From contig CAAFPW010000048.1 in assembly GCA_900764925.1 (NCBI GenBank), positions 1 to 27,716 of the forward strand: a stretch of 27,716 bases of DNA, read 5' to 3'. This stretch comes from Fusobacteriaceae bacterium (GTDB taxonomy: Bacteria; Fusobacteriota; Fusobacteriia; Fusobacteriales; Fusobacteriaceae). Both the position numbers and the translations under genes were made by a program. Positions 15,023-21,723 of the stretch are shown here, piece by piece (the stretch's first letter is position 1; every line of letters starts with the position of its first letter). The notes beneath the pieces were generated by a model. That model had not been told where the DNA came from. It searched no databases and worked only from the letters and a program-made list of their open reading frames with translations.

Positions 15023-16468
15023 ATGGAAATTTTAGTGGGATTTTTTAGAGACTATGTAATTTTTATCAATATATTTTTTCTATTTATTATTGTTTTGTTA
15101 GAGAGAAAAAATCCTTTGTTTACTCTTTTCTGGATAACTTTATTGATTTTAGCTCCATATTTTGGATTTATTGCTTACCTCTTTTTTGGGGTTAGTTTTA
15201 GTAAAAAGAGAGTGGTAAATAAGTATTATAAATGGAAATTTTTACAGAGTAAAAAAGTTATGGGATTCTCACACTATAAGGAACTTGTAAAATGGGAACA
15301 GCTAATATCTTATATTGAAATATCTTCTAAAAATAGGTTGACCTCTTTAAATACAAGTAAGATATTTGTTGATGGGCACAGTTTTTTTACAGCGATGATG
15401 GAGGACTTAAAAAGTGCTAAAACAACTATATCTATGGAGTATTACATTTTTAGGGATGATAAGCTGGGGAATAAAATAGCTGATATATTGATTCAAAAAG
15501 CTAGTGAGGGAGTAAAGGTCAGATTGATAATAGATGGTGCTGGAGGTTATGGACGAGCAATAGTAAAGAGACTTCGAGAGCATGGGATAGAGGTTGGAAT
15601 ATTTTTTCCTTCACTGTTTCCTTTTTTTAAGATAGCTAACTTTAGAGCTAATTATAGAGATCATAGAAAATTATGTATAGTAGATAGCAAATTCGGTTAT
15701 ATAAGTGGTTTTAATGTTGGAGATGAATATCTAGGAAAGGGAAAATTAGGATATTGGAGAGATACAGCTTTAAGAATTTTTGGAGAAGCTTGTCTTGAGT
15801 TAGAAAAGGAGTTTTTCTTCTCTTGGGGGATAGTAAAAAAAGAGAAACTCTCTTTAAAGAAGGAGTATGAATATAATACAGAAGTTTTGAAAGAGTTGAT
15901 AGAAACTAAAGGGAAACATAGTGGACATATGCAAGTAGTAAGTAGTGGACCAAACTATCAATTTAGAACAATTAGAGATAATGCTCTAAAATTAATAATG
16001 AAGGCACAGAGATATATTTATATTCAAACTCCATATTTTGTACCAGATGACACAGTTTTAGATGCCTTAAAGATTGCTGCTCTTTCAGGAGTGAAGATAA
16101 AAATAATGATTCCTGATAAGCCAGATCATTATTTTGTCTATTGGGTAAATCAATATTTTAGTGGAGAGGTTTTGGATTTAGGAATAGAGATATATAGATA
16201 TAGTAGAGGATTTTTACATAGCAAGTTTATTGTTGTAGATGATGAGGTTGTAAGTGTAGGATCAGCGAATTTTGACTATAGAAGTTTCTACCAAAATTTT
16301 GAAATAAATGTCAATATCTATGAAAAAGATATAGCAAAAACATTTAAAGAGATATTTAAAAATGACATGAGATTTAGTCATAGAATTATAGGAAGTGAAT
16401 ACTCTAAGAGAGGATATTATATAAAATTAAAGGAGTCAATATGTAGACTTTTGGCCCCTATATTGTAA
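15023..16468 (+). CDS. cls: Cardiolipin synthase / phospholipase D family protein
   Basis: A 481-residue membrane enzyme. Two N-terminal hydrophobic helices (about 9-27 and 32-57) form the PLD-N anchor. Two phospholipase D domains follow, each with an HKD motif: His214-Lys216-Asp221 in DHRKLCIVD and His399-Lys401-Asp406 in LHSKFIVVD, with GSANFDYRS after the second. The architecture and length are those of bacterial cardiolipin synthases, which join two phosphatidylglycerol molecules into cardiolipin. AAGAGGTG precedes the ATG. It is divergent from the SIR2-like operon and followed after 14 nt by a PHP gene, so the two are probably cotranscribed. Confidence 0.92.
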   Translation: MEILVGFFRDYVIFINIFFLFIIVLLERKNPLFTLFWITLLILAPYFGFIAYLFFGVSFSKKRVVNKYYKWKFLQSKKVMGFSHYKELVKWEQLISYIEISSKNRLTSLNTSKIFVDGHSFFTAMMEDLKSAKTTISMEYYIFRDDKLGNKIADILIQKASEGVKVRLIIDGAGGYGRAIVKRLREHGIEVGIFFPSLFPFFKIANFRANYRDHRKLCIVDSKFGYISGFNVGDEYLGKGKLGYWRDTALRIFGEACLELEKEFFFSWGIVKKEKLSLKKEYEYNTEVLKELIETKGKHSGHMQVVSSGPNYQFRTIRDNALKLIMKAQRYIYIQTPYFVPDDTVLDALKIAALSGVKIKIMIPDKPDHYFVYWVNQYFSGEVLDLGIEIYRYSRGFLHSKFIVVDDEVVSVGSANFDYRSFYQNFEINVNIYEKDIAKTFKEIFKNDMRFSHRIIGSEYSKRGYYIKLKESICRLLAPIL

Positions 16469-16482
16469 CGAAGGTGGTTTAT

Positions 16483-17235
16483 ATGGTAGAATTTCAAAAA
16501 CTTTCAGATTTCTTTTTTCCCTTTGTGGAGAGTGATTTTAAATATGCTGGGGATTTTTATTATGATTTGCATATCCATACTACAGCTTCAGATAGTTTTA
16601 TAAAGCCAGAGTTTTTAAAAAACTTTATTGAAAATAAGAGGTATTTGATAGCTGTTACAGATCACAATGATATAAGAGGAGCAATTAAACTACATGAAAT
16701 GGGAGTAAATAATGTTCCAGGAATAGAATTGGGATGCGAAGATGGATTTGAGCTATTGGTTTACTTTAAAAATATGAACGATTTAGAGGAATTTTATAGA
16801 AAAGAAGTAGAGCAGTATAGAAATTTGAAGAGAATGGCAAAGACTCATAGAGATATATATGAGTATATGGAAGCATTAAAAGGTTGGGAATGCCATAAAT
16901 CTATTCCACATATCTGTGGTGTTGTACAAAAAAATTTTATAAATAATAAGAGTTATATCTATGATATAATTAAAAAAGTAGATTCATTAGAAACTCATAA
17001 TCATGCTCTTCCAATGGTTAGAAATTTAATGGCTGGGGAGCTGAGAGAGAAGTATAATTTAACAGCTACTTTTGGTAGTGATGCTCATATTTTAAGAGAA
17101 GTAATCTCCTATTATAAGTATTCAAATATGGATTTGAGCAGTGGAGAGAAACTTATAGATTTTATATATAAGATAGGAAGTATTAGTGGGATTGGACAAA
17201 AACATCTGTTTTACATGATTAAAAGTTTAACATAA
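16483..17235 (+). CDS. PHP domain metal-dependent phosphoesterase, substrate unknown
   Basis: A 250-residue protein with PHP metal motifs: YDLHIHTTASDS (His30, His32), AVTDHNDIRG (Asp60, His61), GIELGCE (Glu82), ETHNHALP (His174) and FGSDAH (Asp200, His202). These suit a phosphatase or exonuclease of the PHP superfamily. It is distinct from the HisJ-like protein at 9514. The spacing after cls suggests cotranscription but gives no clear substrate. ATG 16483 is chosen because GAAGGTGG (16470-16477) is a proper ribosome site for it and overlaps the alternative GTG at 16474. Confidence 0.82.
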   Translation: MVEFQKLSDFFFPFVESDFKYAGDFYYDLHIHTTASDSFIKPEFLKNFIENKRYLIAVTDHNDIRGAIKLHEMGVNNVPGIELGCEDGFELLVYFKNMNDLEEFYRKEVEQYRNLKRMAKTHRDIYEYMEALKGWECHKSIPHICGVVQKNFINNKSYIYDIIKKVDSLETHNHALPMVRNLMAGELREKYNLTATFGSDAHILREVISYYKYSNMDLSSGEKLIDFIYKIGSISGIGQKHLFYMIKSLT

Positions 17236-17248
17236 TTGAAAAAAACTC

Positions 17249-17277
17249 TTCTCAAAAAATGGATTTTATAGTATAAT
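17249..17277 (+). promoter_or_regulatory. Promoter of tRNA-Arg
   Basis: TTCTCA (17249-17254), a 17-nt spacer and a perfect TATAAT (17272-17277). The predicted start near 17284 leaves only about 5 nt before the mature tRNA. Confidence 0.7.
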
Positions 17278-17288
17278 AGTAAGGCAGT

Positions 17289-17365
17289 GATCCCGTAGCT
17301 CAATTGGATAGAGCAATTCCCTCCTAAGGAATAGGTTGTGTGTTCAAACCACATCGGGATCGCCA
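17289..17365 (+). tRNA. tRNA-Arg (anticodon CCU)
   Basis: A complete cloverleaf with CCA encoded: acceptor GATCCCG/CGGGATC, D stem GCTC/GAGC, anticodon stem ATTCC/GGAAT around CTCCTAA, T stem GTGTG/CACAT with loop TTCAAAC. The anticodon at 17323-17325 is CCT, so it reads AGG arginine codons. The CCA end is at 17363-17365. Confidence 0.96.
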
Positions 17366-17389
17366 TTTTTTATTTAGGGGGAGTTTATA

Positions 17390-17686
17390 TTGAGAAAGAG
17401 AGTATTTTTACTATTAGTGATACTATTGTTATCTTCATGTAGTTCATATACTCCCAAAGGGATTGAAACTAGATATATGAAACTATCAAATGATTTGGAT
17501 AGATTGATGGATGATAGAATCGAAGAGAAAAAAAGAGCTAATTTAGAAAAAGAGTTTAATAAGTTTTATTCTGGTATGAAAGATTATAAAGAGAACAACT
17601 TAGATGAAGATACAGAGTATTTAGATGAATATTTAAAACAGTCAGAGATTAAGATACAGTATTTAAAAGATTTGAAAGATGAATAA
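17390..17686 (+). CDS. Small lipoprotein of unknown function
   Basis: A 98-residue protein. MRKRVFLLLVILLLSSC is a lipoprotein signal with the lipobox cysteine at 17. The mature part (18-98) is highly charged, predicted helical and rich in Lys, Glu and Asp, with no recognisable domain; a short coiled coil is possible. Translation appears to start at TTG 17390, as AGGGGGAG lies 7 nt upstream and no ATG occurs in the signal-encoding part. It begins only 24 nt after the CCA end of tRNA-Arg and no promoter fits between, so the transcript probably continues from the tRNA. Confidence 0.7.
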   Translation: MRKRVFLLLVILLLSSCSSYTPKGIETRYMKLSNDLDRLMDDRIEEKKRANLEKEFNKFYSGMKDYKENNLDEDTEYLDEYLKQSEIKIQYLKDLKDE

Positions 17687-17704
17687 AACTTTCAAATCTT
17701 TTTT
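17666..17704 (+). terminator. Intrinsic terminator overlapping the lipoprotein stop
   Basis: A perfect 13-bp stem AAAGATTTGAAAG/CTTTCAAATCTTT (17666-17678 and 17689-17701) carries the TAA stop in its 10-nt loop and ends in a T run. It closes the tRNA-Arg/lipoprotein unit. Confidence 0.9.
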
Positions 17705-17713
17705 AAAATATAG

Positions 17714-17742
17714 TTGACAAAAAGAAAAAAATGTCATAATAT
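17714..17742 (+). promoter_or_regulatory. Promoter of the glycine-riboswitch transcript
   Basis: A consensus TTGACA (17714-17719) is followed after 17 nt by TAATAT (17737-17742). An alternative CATAAT at 17735 is preceded by TGT. TGACA (17715-17719) and TGTCA (17732-17736) form an inverted repeat across the promoter and could be an operator. Confidence 0.65.
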
Positions 17743-17770
17743 ATAAAATATAAAAAAATTGAATAGAAAA

Positions 17771-17945
17771 TCGGATGAAGATATAGGGAGAGAGCTGTAA
17801 AGCCGCCGACGAAGTGAATCTTTCAGGTAGTTCTAGAAAAGAACTGAGGACCTATATTGGACGAGCCTCTGGAGAGACTCTATGAGCACCGAAGGAGCAA
17901 ACCCAAGCAATTGGACTAAACTCTCAGGTAAAAGGACAGAGGAAT
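17771..17945 (+). promoter_or_regulatory. Tandem glycine riboswitch
   Basis: Two glycine aptamers lie in series. Aptamer 1 has P1 ATATAGG/CCTATAT (17781-17787 and 17851-17857), and inside it GCCGACGAAG and TCTTTCAGGTA. Aptamer 2 has P1 CCTCTG/CAGAGG (17866-17871 and 17937-17942), with ACCGAAGGAGCAAAC, CTCTCAGGTAAAAGGAC. The leader GGATGAAG and linker TTGGACGAG fit the known leader-linker kink-turn. The arrangement closely resembles the F. nucleatum tandem switch. It controls the alanine/glycine symporter downstream through two terminators. Confidence 0.96.
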
Positions 17946-17989
17946 TATGCAACATATATCACATTTATTCTATGTATAATTCTTTTTTT
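17942..17989 (+). terminator. First intrinsic terminator after the glycine riboswitch
   Basis: GAATTAT plus ACATA (17942-17956, with a GCA bulge) pairs with TATGTATAATTC (17971-17982), followed by seven T residues. Its first base, G17942, is also the last base of aptamer 2 P1, so the two helices abut. Confidence 0.85.
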
Positions 17990-17997
17990 GATTTCCA

Positions 17998-18023
17998 GAA
18001 GGTAGTTTCTACCTTCTTTTTTT
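17998..18023 (+). terminator. Second intrinsic terminator after the glycine riboswitch
   Basis: A perfect 8-bp stem GAAGGTAG/CTACCTTC with a TTT loop is followed by seven T residues, only 8 nt after the first terminator's T run. Confidence 0.9.
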
Positions 18024-18063
18024 ATTCAATTTTAAAAAAAGGAAAGAAATAGGAGGAATTACA

Positions 18064-19407
18064 ATGCAACAAATTGTAACAACAATCAATGAATTTTTAT
18101 GGGGGAACTTTCTTATTATTCTTCTCATGGGGACAGGAGTTTATTTTACTTTAAAATTGAATTTTATTCAAATTAGGAAATTTAAAGAGGGAATCAAACG
18201 TGTTACAGGATCAATGGACTTAAATGGAAAAGAGGCAGATCACAATGGAATGTCATCTTTCCAAGCTTTAGCTACAGCTGTAGCCGCACAAGTAGGAACT
18301 GGAAACTTAGCGGGAGCTGCCACAGCTATTGTTTCTGGAGGACCTGGAGCAATATTTTGGATGTGGGTAAGTGCTTTCTTTGGAATGGCAACTGTATATG
18401 TTGAAGCTATATTGGGGCAGGTATTTAAAAGAAGAGTCAATGGACAGATAACAGGAGGTCCATCTTATTACATAGAGACAGCTTTAAAAAATAAATTTAT
18501 ATCTAAAGGGTTAGCTATATTTTTCTCAATAGCTTGTATCACAGCTTTAGGACTTATGGGAAACGCTGTACAAGCTAACTCAATCTCTGTGGCTTTTAAT
18601 AATGCTTTTGGAGTATCTTCACTAATAGTTGGAATAGTGATAGCTATTTTAGCTGGATTTGTTTTCTTTGGTGGAATAAAGAGAATAGCAGCAGTTACAG
18701 AGAAAATAGTTCCTGTCATGGCTGGATTATATATTGTAGCTTGTATAATAATAATTTTTATAAATTACAAACAAATTATACCAGCTATTGTTTCAATCTT
18801 TTATTCAGCATTTAATCCAGAAGCTGCTTTGGGAGGAGCTATGGGAATAAGTGTAAAACAAGCTATTAGATATGGAGTTGCTAGAGGACTTTTCTCAAAT
18901 GAGGCTGGAATGGGTTCTACTCCTCATGCTCATGCTATTGCTAAAGTTAAGCATCCAGGAGAACAAGGGATAGTAGCAGTTGTTACAGTATTTATAGATA
19001 CTTTCGTAGTTCTTACAGGAACAGCTCTTGTAATATTGACTTCTGGGGTAAAAGAGGGAGCTGGAATAATTCTTACACAAAACGCTTTTACAAAATCTTT
19101 GGGAGTATATGGAGATATGTTTATAGCTATATGTCTTTTCTTCTTTGCTTTTTCAACTATCATAGGATGGTATTTCTTTGGGGAAGCTAATATTAGATAC
19201 TTATTTAAAAAAGATTTTGTAGTAAATATATACAGAGTTGTGGTTATGATTATGATAATTATAGGATCAATGTTAAAGGTTGAGTTGGTTTGGGAGATGG
19301 CGGATATGTTCAATGGAATGATGGTATTACCAAACTTGATAGCCTTACTTGCTCTTGGTAAATACGCTAGAAATGCGATGAAAGAGTATGATATTATCAA
19401 TTCCTAA
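18064..19407 (+). CDS. Alanine/glycine:cation symporter (AgcS family)
   Basis: A 447-residue membrane protein with about 10-11 predicted helices that imports small amino acids with Na+. The family signature is clear: GNLAGAATAIVSGGPGAIFWMW (split over residues 79-101), followed by FFGMATVYVEAILGQVFKRR; GLFSNEAGMGSTPHAHA marks the second half. The glycine riboswitch upstream points to glycine as a main substrate. AGGAGGAATTACA precedes the ATG. It is a single-gene unit ending in a bidirectional terminator. Confidence 0.95.
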   Translation: MQQIVTTINEFLWGNFLIILLMGTGVYFTLKLNFIQIRKFKEGIKRVTGSMDLNGKEADHNGMSSFQALATAVAAQVGTGNLAGAATAIVSGGPGAIFWMWVSAFFGMATVYVEAILGQVFKRRVNGQITGGPSYYIETALKNKFISKGLAIFFSIACITALGLMGNAVQANSISVAFNNAFGVSSLIVGIVIAILAGFVFFGGIKRIAAVTEKIVPVMAGLYIVACIIIIFINYKQIIPAIVSIFYSAFNPEAALGGAMGISVKQAIRYGVARGLFSNEAGMGSTPHAHAIAKVKHPGEQGIVAVVTVFIDTFVVLTGTALVILTSGVKEGAGIILTQNAFTKSLGVYGDMFIAICLFFFAFSTIIGWYFFGEANIRYLFKKDFVVNIYRVVVMIMIIIGSMLKVELVWEMADMFNGMMVLPNLIALLALGKYARNAMKEYDIINS

Positions 19408-19418
19408 TTTAATTCTAT

Positions 19419-19474
19419 AAAAAGAGAGAGAGTTTTACTCAAAAGATATTTTTGAAGTAAGACTCTCTCTTTTA
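19419..19474. terminator. Bidirectional terminator between convergent genes
   Basis: An AAAGAGAGAG-type arm with TTTTACT (19421-19439) pairs with AGTAAGACTCTCTCTTTT (19456-19473) with small mismatches. An A run lies on one side and a T run on the other, so it can serve the symporter and the zinc-ribbon gene. Confidence 0.8.
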
Positions 19475-19480
19475 TTACAA

Positions 19481-19819
19481 CTATATTTTCTTTACAAATT
19501 CAGATTTAAGTTTCATAGCTCCAATTCCATCAATTTTACAATCAATGTCATGGTCTCCGTCTACAAGACGAATATTTTTAACCTTAGTTCCAATCTTAAC
19601 AACTAAAGAGCTTCCTTTAACTTTTAAATCCTTTATAACAGTTACGCTATCTCCATCTTGTAAGATATTTCCATTGGCATCTTTGACAACTTTTACTTCC
19701 TCTTCATCTGCTTCATTTTCAAGAGTCCACTCATAAGCACACTCTGGGCAGATAAGTAAGTTTCCATCTTCATAGACATATTCTGAATTACATTTTGGAC
19801 AATTTGGTAATTTTGACAT
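19481..19819 (-). CDS. YjdM/PhnA-like zinc-ribbon protein
   Basis: A 112-residue protein, the usual length of the family. The N-terminal zinc ribbon has CPKC (Cys7, Cys10) and CPEC (Cys24, Cys27). The C-terminal domain (about 50-112) has DANGNxLQDGDSVTVIKDLKVKG and LVDGDHDIDCKIDGIGAMKLKSEFVKK. The family was once named PhnA from the E. coli phosphonate locus, but no phosphonate genes are here and no function should be read from that name. ATG 19819 is chosen because GGAGGAG, which contains the earlier in-frame ATG, is its ribosome site. Confidence 0.9.
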   Translation of the reverse strand: MSKLPNCPKCNSEYVYEDGNLLICPECAYEWTLENEADEEEVKVVKDANGNILQDGDSVTVIKDLKVKGSSLVVKIGTKVKNIRLVDGDHDIDCKIDGIGAMKLKSEFVKKI

Positions 19820-19851
19820 TAAGTTCTCCTCCATAAAAAATTTACTTGGTT

Positions 19852-19857
19852 ATTATA
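19852..19857 (-). promoter_or_regulatory. Extended -10 of the zinc-ribbon gene
   Basis: Minus strand TGT-TATAAT (hexamer 19857-19852), with a weak TTTTCT at the -35 place (19880-19875). It suggests the gene is transcribed separately from the permease pair upstream. Confidence 0.5.
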
Positions 19858-19881
19858 ACATATTTTTCAAAATAAGAAAAG

Positions 19882-20781
19882 TTAGTATTTTTTTCTTCTG
19901 AGAGCGATAATACATCCACACAGAACAAAGGCAGCTCCTAATCCTTGTACTAATCCTATTCTCTCTTTTAAGAAAAAGTAACCAATTATAGCGGTAGTTG
20001 GTGGAATAGTAAGTTTTAGTACGTTTAAAACAACTACTCCCTGTTTCTGTATAATGAAAAAAGTCATTACCATTCCTACAAAAATAGAGTACATTCCACT
20101 TAGTAAAATAATACCAATCTTATTACTAGGGGCTAAAAGTAGCTCTCCAATATTTCTAGTAAGGATTGAGATTGTAAAAAATATTAAGCTTGTAAGAAGT
20201 GAGGAACAACTACTGATTACCATAGAATGAATCTGCTTAGCAGTCCCCTTTACAACAAGACCTTGTAGAGCCTGGATGACTACTGTTCCAGCTAGAAGTA
20301 GTATACCAAATAAAAAATCAGTTCCAGAGGAGCTTTTATTAGCTCCATTTAATACAAAGATAAAAGAACCAACTAGAGCAAGTATTCCCCCTAAAATAAA
20401 GTGTAACTCCTTTACTTTTTCTCTTTCATCTAAGTAGAATATTGCTGCCATTATAATTGAGAAAGGCATACTCAATATTCCAAATATACTTCCAGCTAAA
20501 GCTGAAGTTTTACTGAGACCTGCAACAAAACAATACATATTTCCAGAAGTCAAAATAGCTACCAATAAAAGTTTTGGAAATAATCTAGGATTATTTTTTA
20601 ATTTTGTAAACTCATCTCTAAACTTAAAAAAAGAGACCAATAAAAAAAGAGTTCCACCAGATAAAAACATTAAAGCATTGGTATTAACAGTTGCAAAAAT
20701 TGTACTGATGTAACGAATAAGAGGGTATCCAAATCCCATAAATAGTATGTAAATTAATCCTGACAATTGATTTTTATTCAT
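19882..20781 (-). CDS. EamA/DMT family transporter
   Basis: A 299-residue integral membrane protein with about ten predicted helices in two EamA repeats (about 5-140 and 150-295). The repeat ends show the usual pattern ALVGSFIFVLNG at the end of the first half and FFLKERIGLVQGLGAAFVLCGCIIAL at the end of the second. The DMT superfamily exports metabolites or amino acids; the substrate is unknown. GGAGAGAGATCAG precedes the ATG. It follows the TSUP gene by 12 nt, so the two permeases form an operon. Confidence 0.9.
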   Translation of the reverse strand: MNKNQLSGLIYILFMGFGYPLIRYISTIFATVNTNALMFLSGGTLFLLVSFFKFRDEFTKLKNNPRLFPKLLLVAILTSGNMYCFVAGLSKTSALAGSIFGILSMPFSIIMAAIFYLDEREKVKELHFILGGILALVGSFIFVLNGANKSSSGTDFLFGILLLAGTVVIQALQGLVVKGTAKQIHSMVISSCSSLLTSLIFFTISILTRNIGELLLAPSNKIGIILLSGMYSIFVGMVMTFFIIQKQGVVVLNVLKLTIPPTTAIIGYFFLKERIGLVQGLGAAFVLCGCIIALRRKKY

Positions 20782-20793
20782 CTGATCTCTCTC

Positions 20794-21507
20794 CTAAAAA
20801 AATACTAATTTTAATCCACTAATTAAACTCACTGTGACAATAAATTTTTCAAAAATATTTTGATTCATCTTTTCTACAAAATATTTACCAGTGAAGACTC
20901 CAACAAAAACAAAAGGAATTGCTACGCTTGTAAGTTTAAATGTTTCAAGATGTATATTATCTAAAACAATTACATAAAGAATAGCTTTAATAAGGTTAAC
21001 TATAAAGTAAAACCAAGTTCTAGTTCCAAAAAACTTATCTCTATCCATCTTAATGTTTAAAAGATAGATACTCATCATCGGTCCAGAAACATTTCCTATA
21101 AAAGCTGCTATTCCGCCTAAAAATCCAAATAGAAAACTCAACTTAGAAAAATCTATTCTAAAACTTTTAAGTAGAGTAAGAATACCAATTACTAAGATTA
21201 TAATACCCATACTCTTTTTAAAAATCTCATCAGAGATATTATTTCCAAAAATTACAGCTACAATTATTCCTAAAACTGTAAGTGGTAACATTTTGAAAAG
21301 TACTTTTTTGTCTATATTCTTTCTATAGACATACATCATTATAAGGTCAGAAACTACTACTGGGATAATTATAATACCCGCTGAAGCCTTTCCACCATAT
21401 ACACTGGCTAGGATAGGAGAAAAGACTAAAGCAGCAGGTATTCCAAGCTTACTTACTCCACATCCAAGTCCTAGACCTATCATTCCTAAAATTTCTAGAT
21501 ATGACAT
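20794..21507 (-). CDS. TSUP family permease (TauE/SafE-like)
   Basis: A 237-residue hydrophobic protein with about eight predicted helices and the TauE/SafE pattern: an early GLGLGCGVSKLGIPA loop, and in the second half FLGGIAAFIGNVSGPMMSIYLL. Relatives move sulfite, sulfoacetate or other small organosulfur anions; the substrate is not evident. ATG 21507 is chosen with GGAGGT upstream; a TTG directly before it is in frame but lies inside the spacer. It is the first gene of the two-permease operon and divergent from the CNNM gene. Confidence 0.87.
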   Translation of the reverse strand: MSYLEILGMIGLGLGCGVSKLGIPAALVFSPILASVYGGKASAGIIIIPVVVSDLIMMYVYRKNIDKKVLFKMLPLTVLGIIVAVIFGNNISDEIFKKSMGIIILVIGILTLLKSFRIDFSKLSFLFGFLGGIAAFIGNVSGPMMSIYLLNIKMDRDKFFGTRTWFYFIVNLIKAILYVIVLDNIHLETFKLTSVAIPFVFVGVFTGKYFVEKMNQNIFEKFIVTVSLISGLKLVFF

Positions 21508-21548
21508 CAAACCTCCTTAATTTCAATGCAAGTTTTATTAAAATATGT

Positions 21549-21558
21549 TATAATTATA
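21549..21558. promoter_or_regulatory. Overlapping divergent extended -10 elements
   Basis: Plus strand TGT-TATAAT (hexamer 21549-21554) and minus strand TGA-TATAAT (hexamer 21558-21553) share two bases. They face the CNNM gene and the TSUP operon respectively. Both -35 positions are weak (ATGCAA and TATTAA). Confidence 0.55.
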
Positions 21559-21614
21559 TCATAGAGAATGATATTTTAATATATTAAATTTTTAAAATTA
21601 GAGGAGTTAAGTTT

Positions 21615-21668
21615 ATGAATATAAATGTAAACCATTTTTTAATAATAACAGTGACCTCTCTCTTTTAA
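21615..21668 (+). CDS. 17-codon mini-ORF, possible leader peptide
   Basis: ATG to TAA encodes MNINVNHFLIITVTSLF and is preceded by GAGGAG 8 nt upstream. It lies in the leader of the CNNM gene, 55 nt before that gene's ATG. The bases around its start (GAGGAG, 8 nt, then ATG within TTTATGAATAT) are repeated with identical spacing at the CNNM start (21710-21731), so it is either a translated leader or a remnant of a small duplication. No attenuator hairpin is clear in the remaining leader. Confidence 0.4.
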   Translation: MNINVNHFLIITVTSLF

Positions 21669-21723
21669 ATTGAGATTAGGAGTTTTGAATTTATAAAATA
21701 AAAAAGATTGAGGAGAAAAATTT

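Noticed and set aside
18240..19400. Minus-strand open frames inside the symporter gene
   Set aside because: They are antisense to a clearly coding gene and have low-complexity translations and no initiation signals.
19481..19819. Zinc-ribbon gene as part of a phosphonate utilisation system
   Set aside because: The PhnA name is historical; no phosphonate transport or C-P lyase genes are present nearby.
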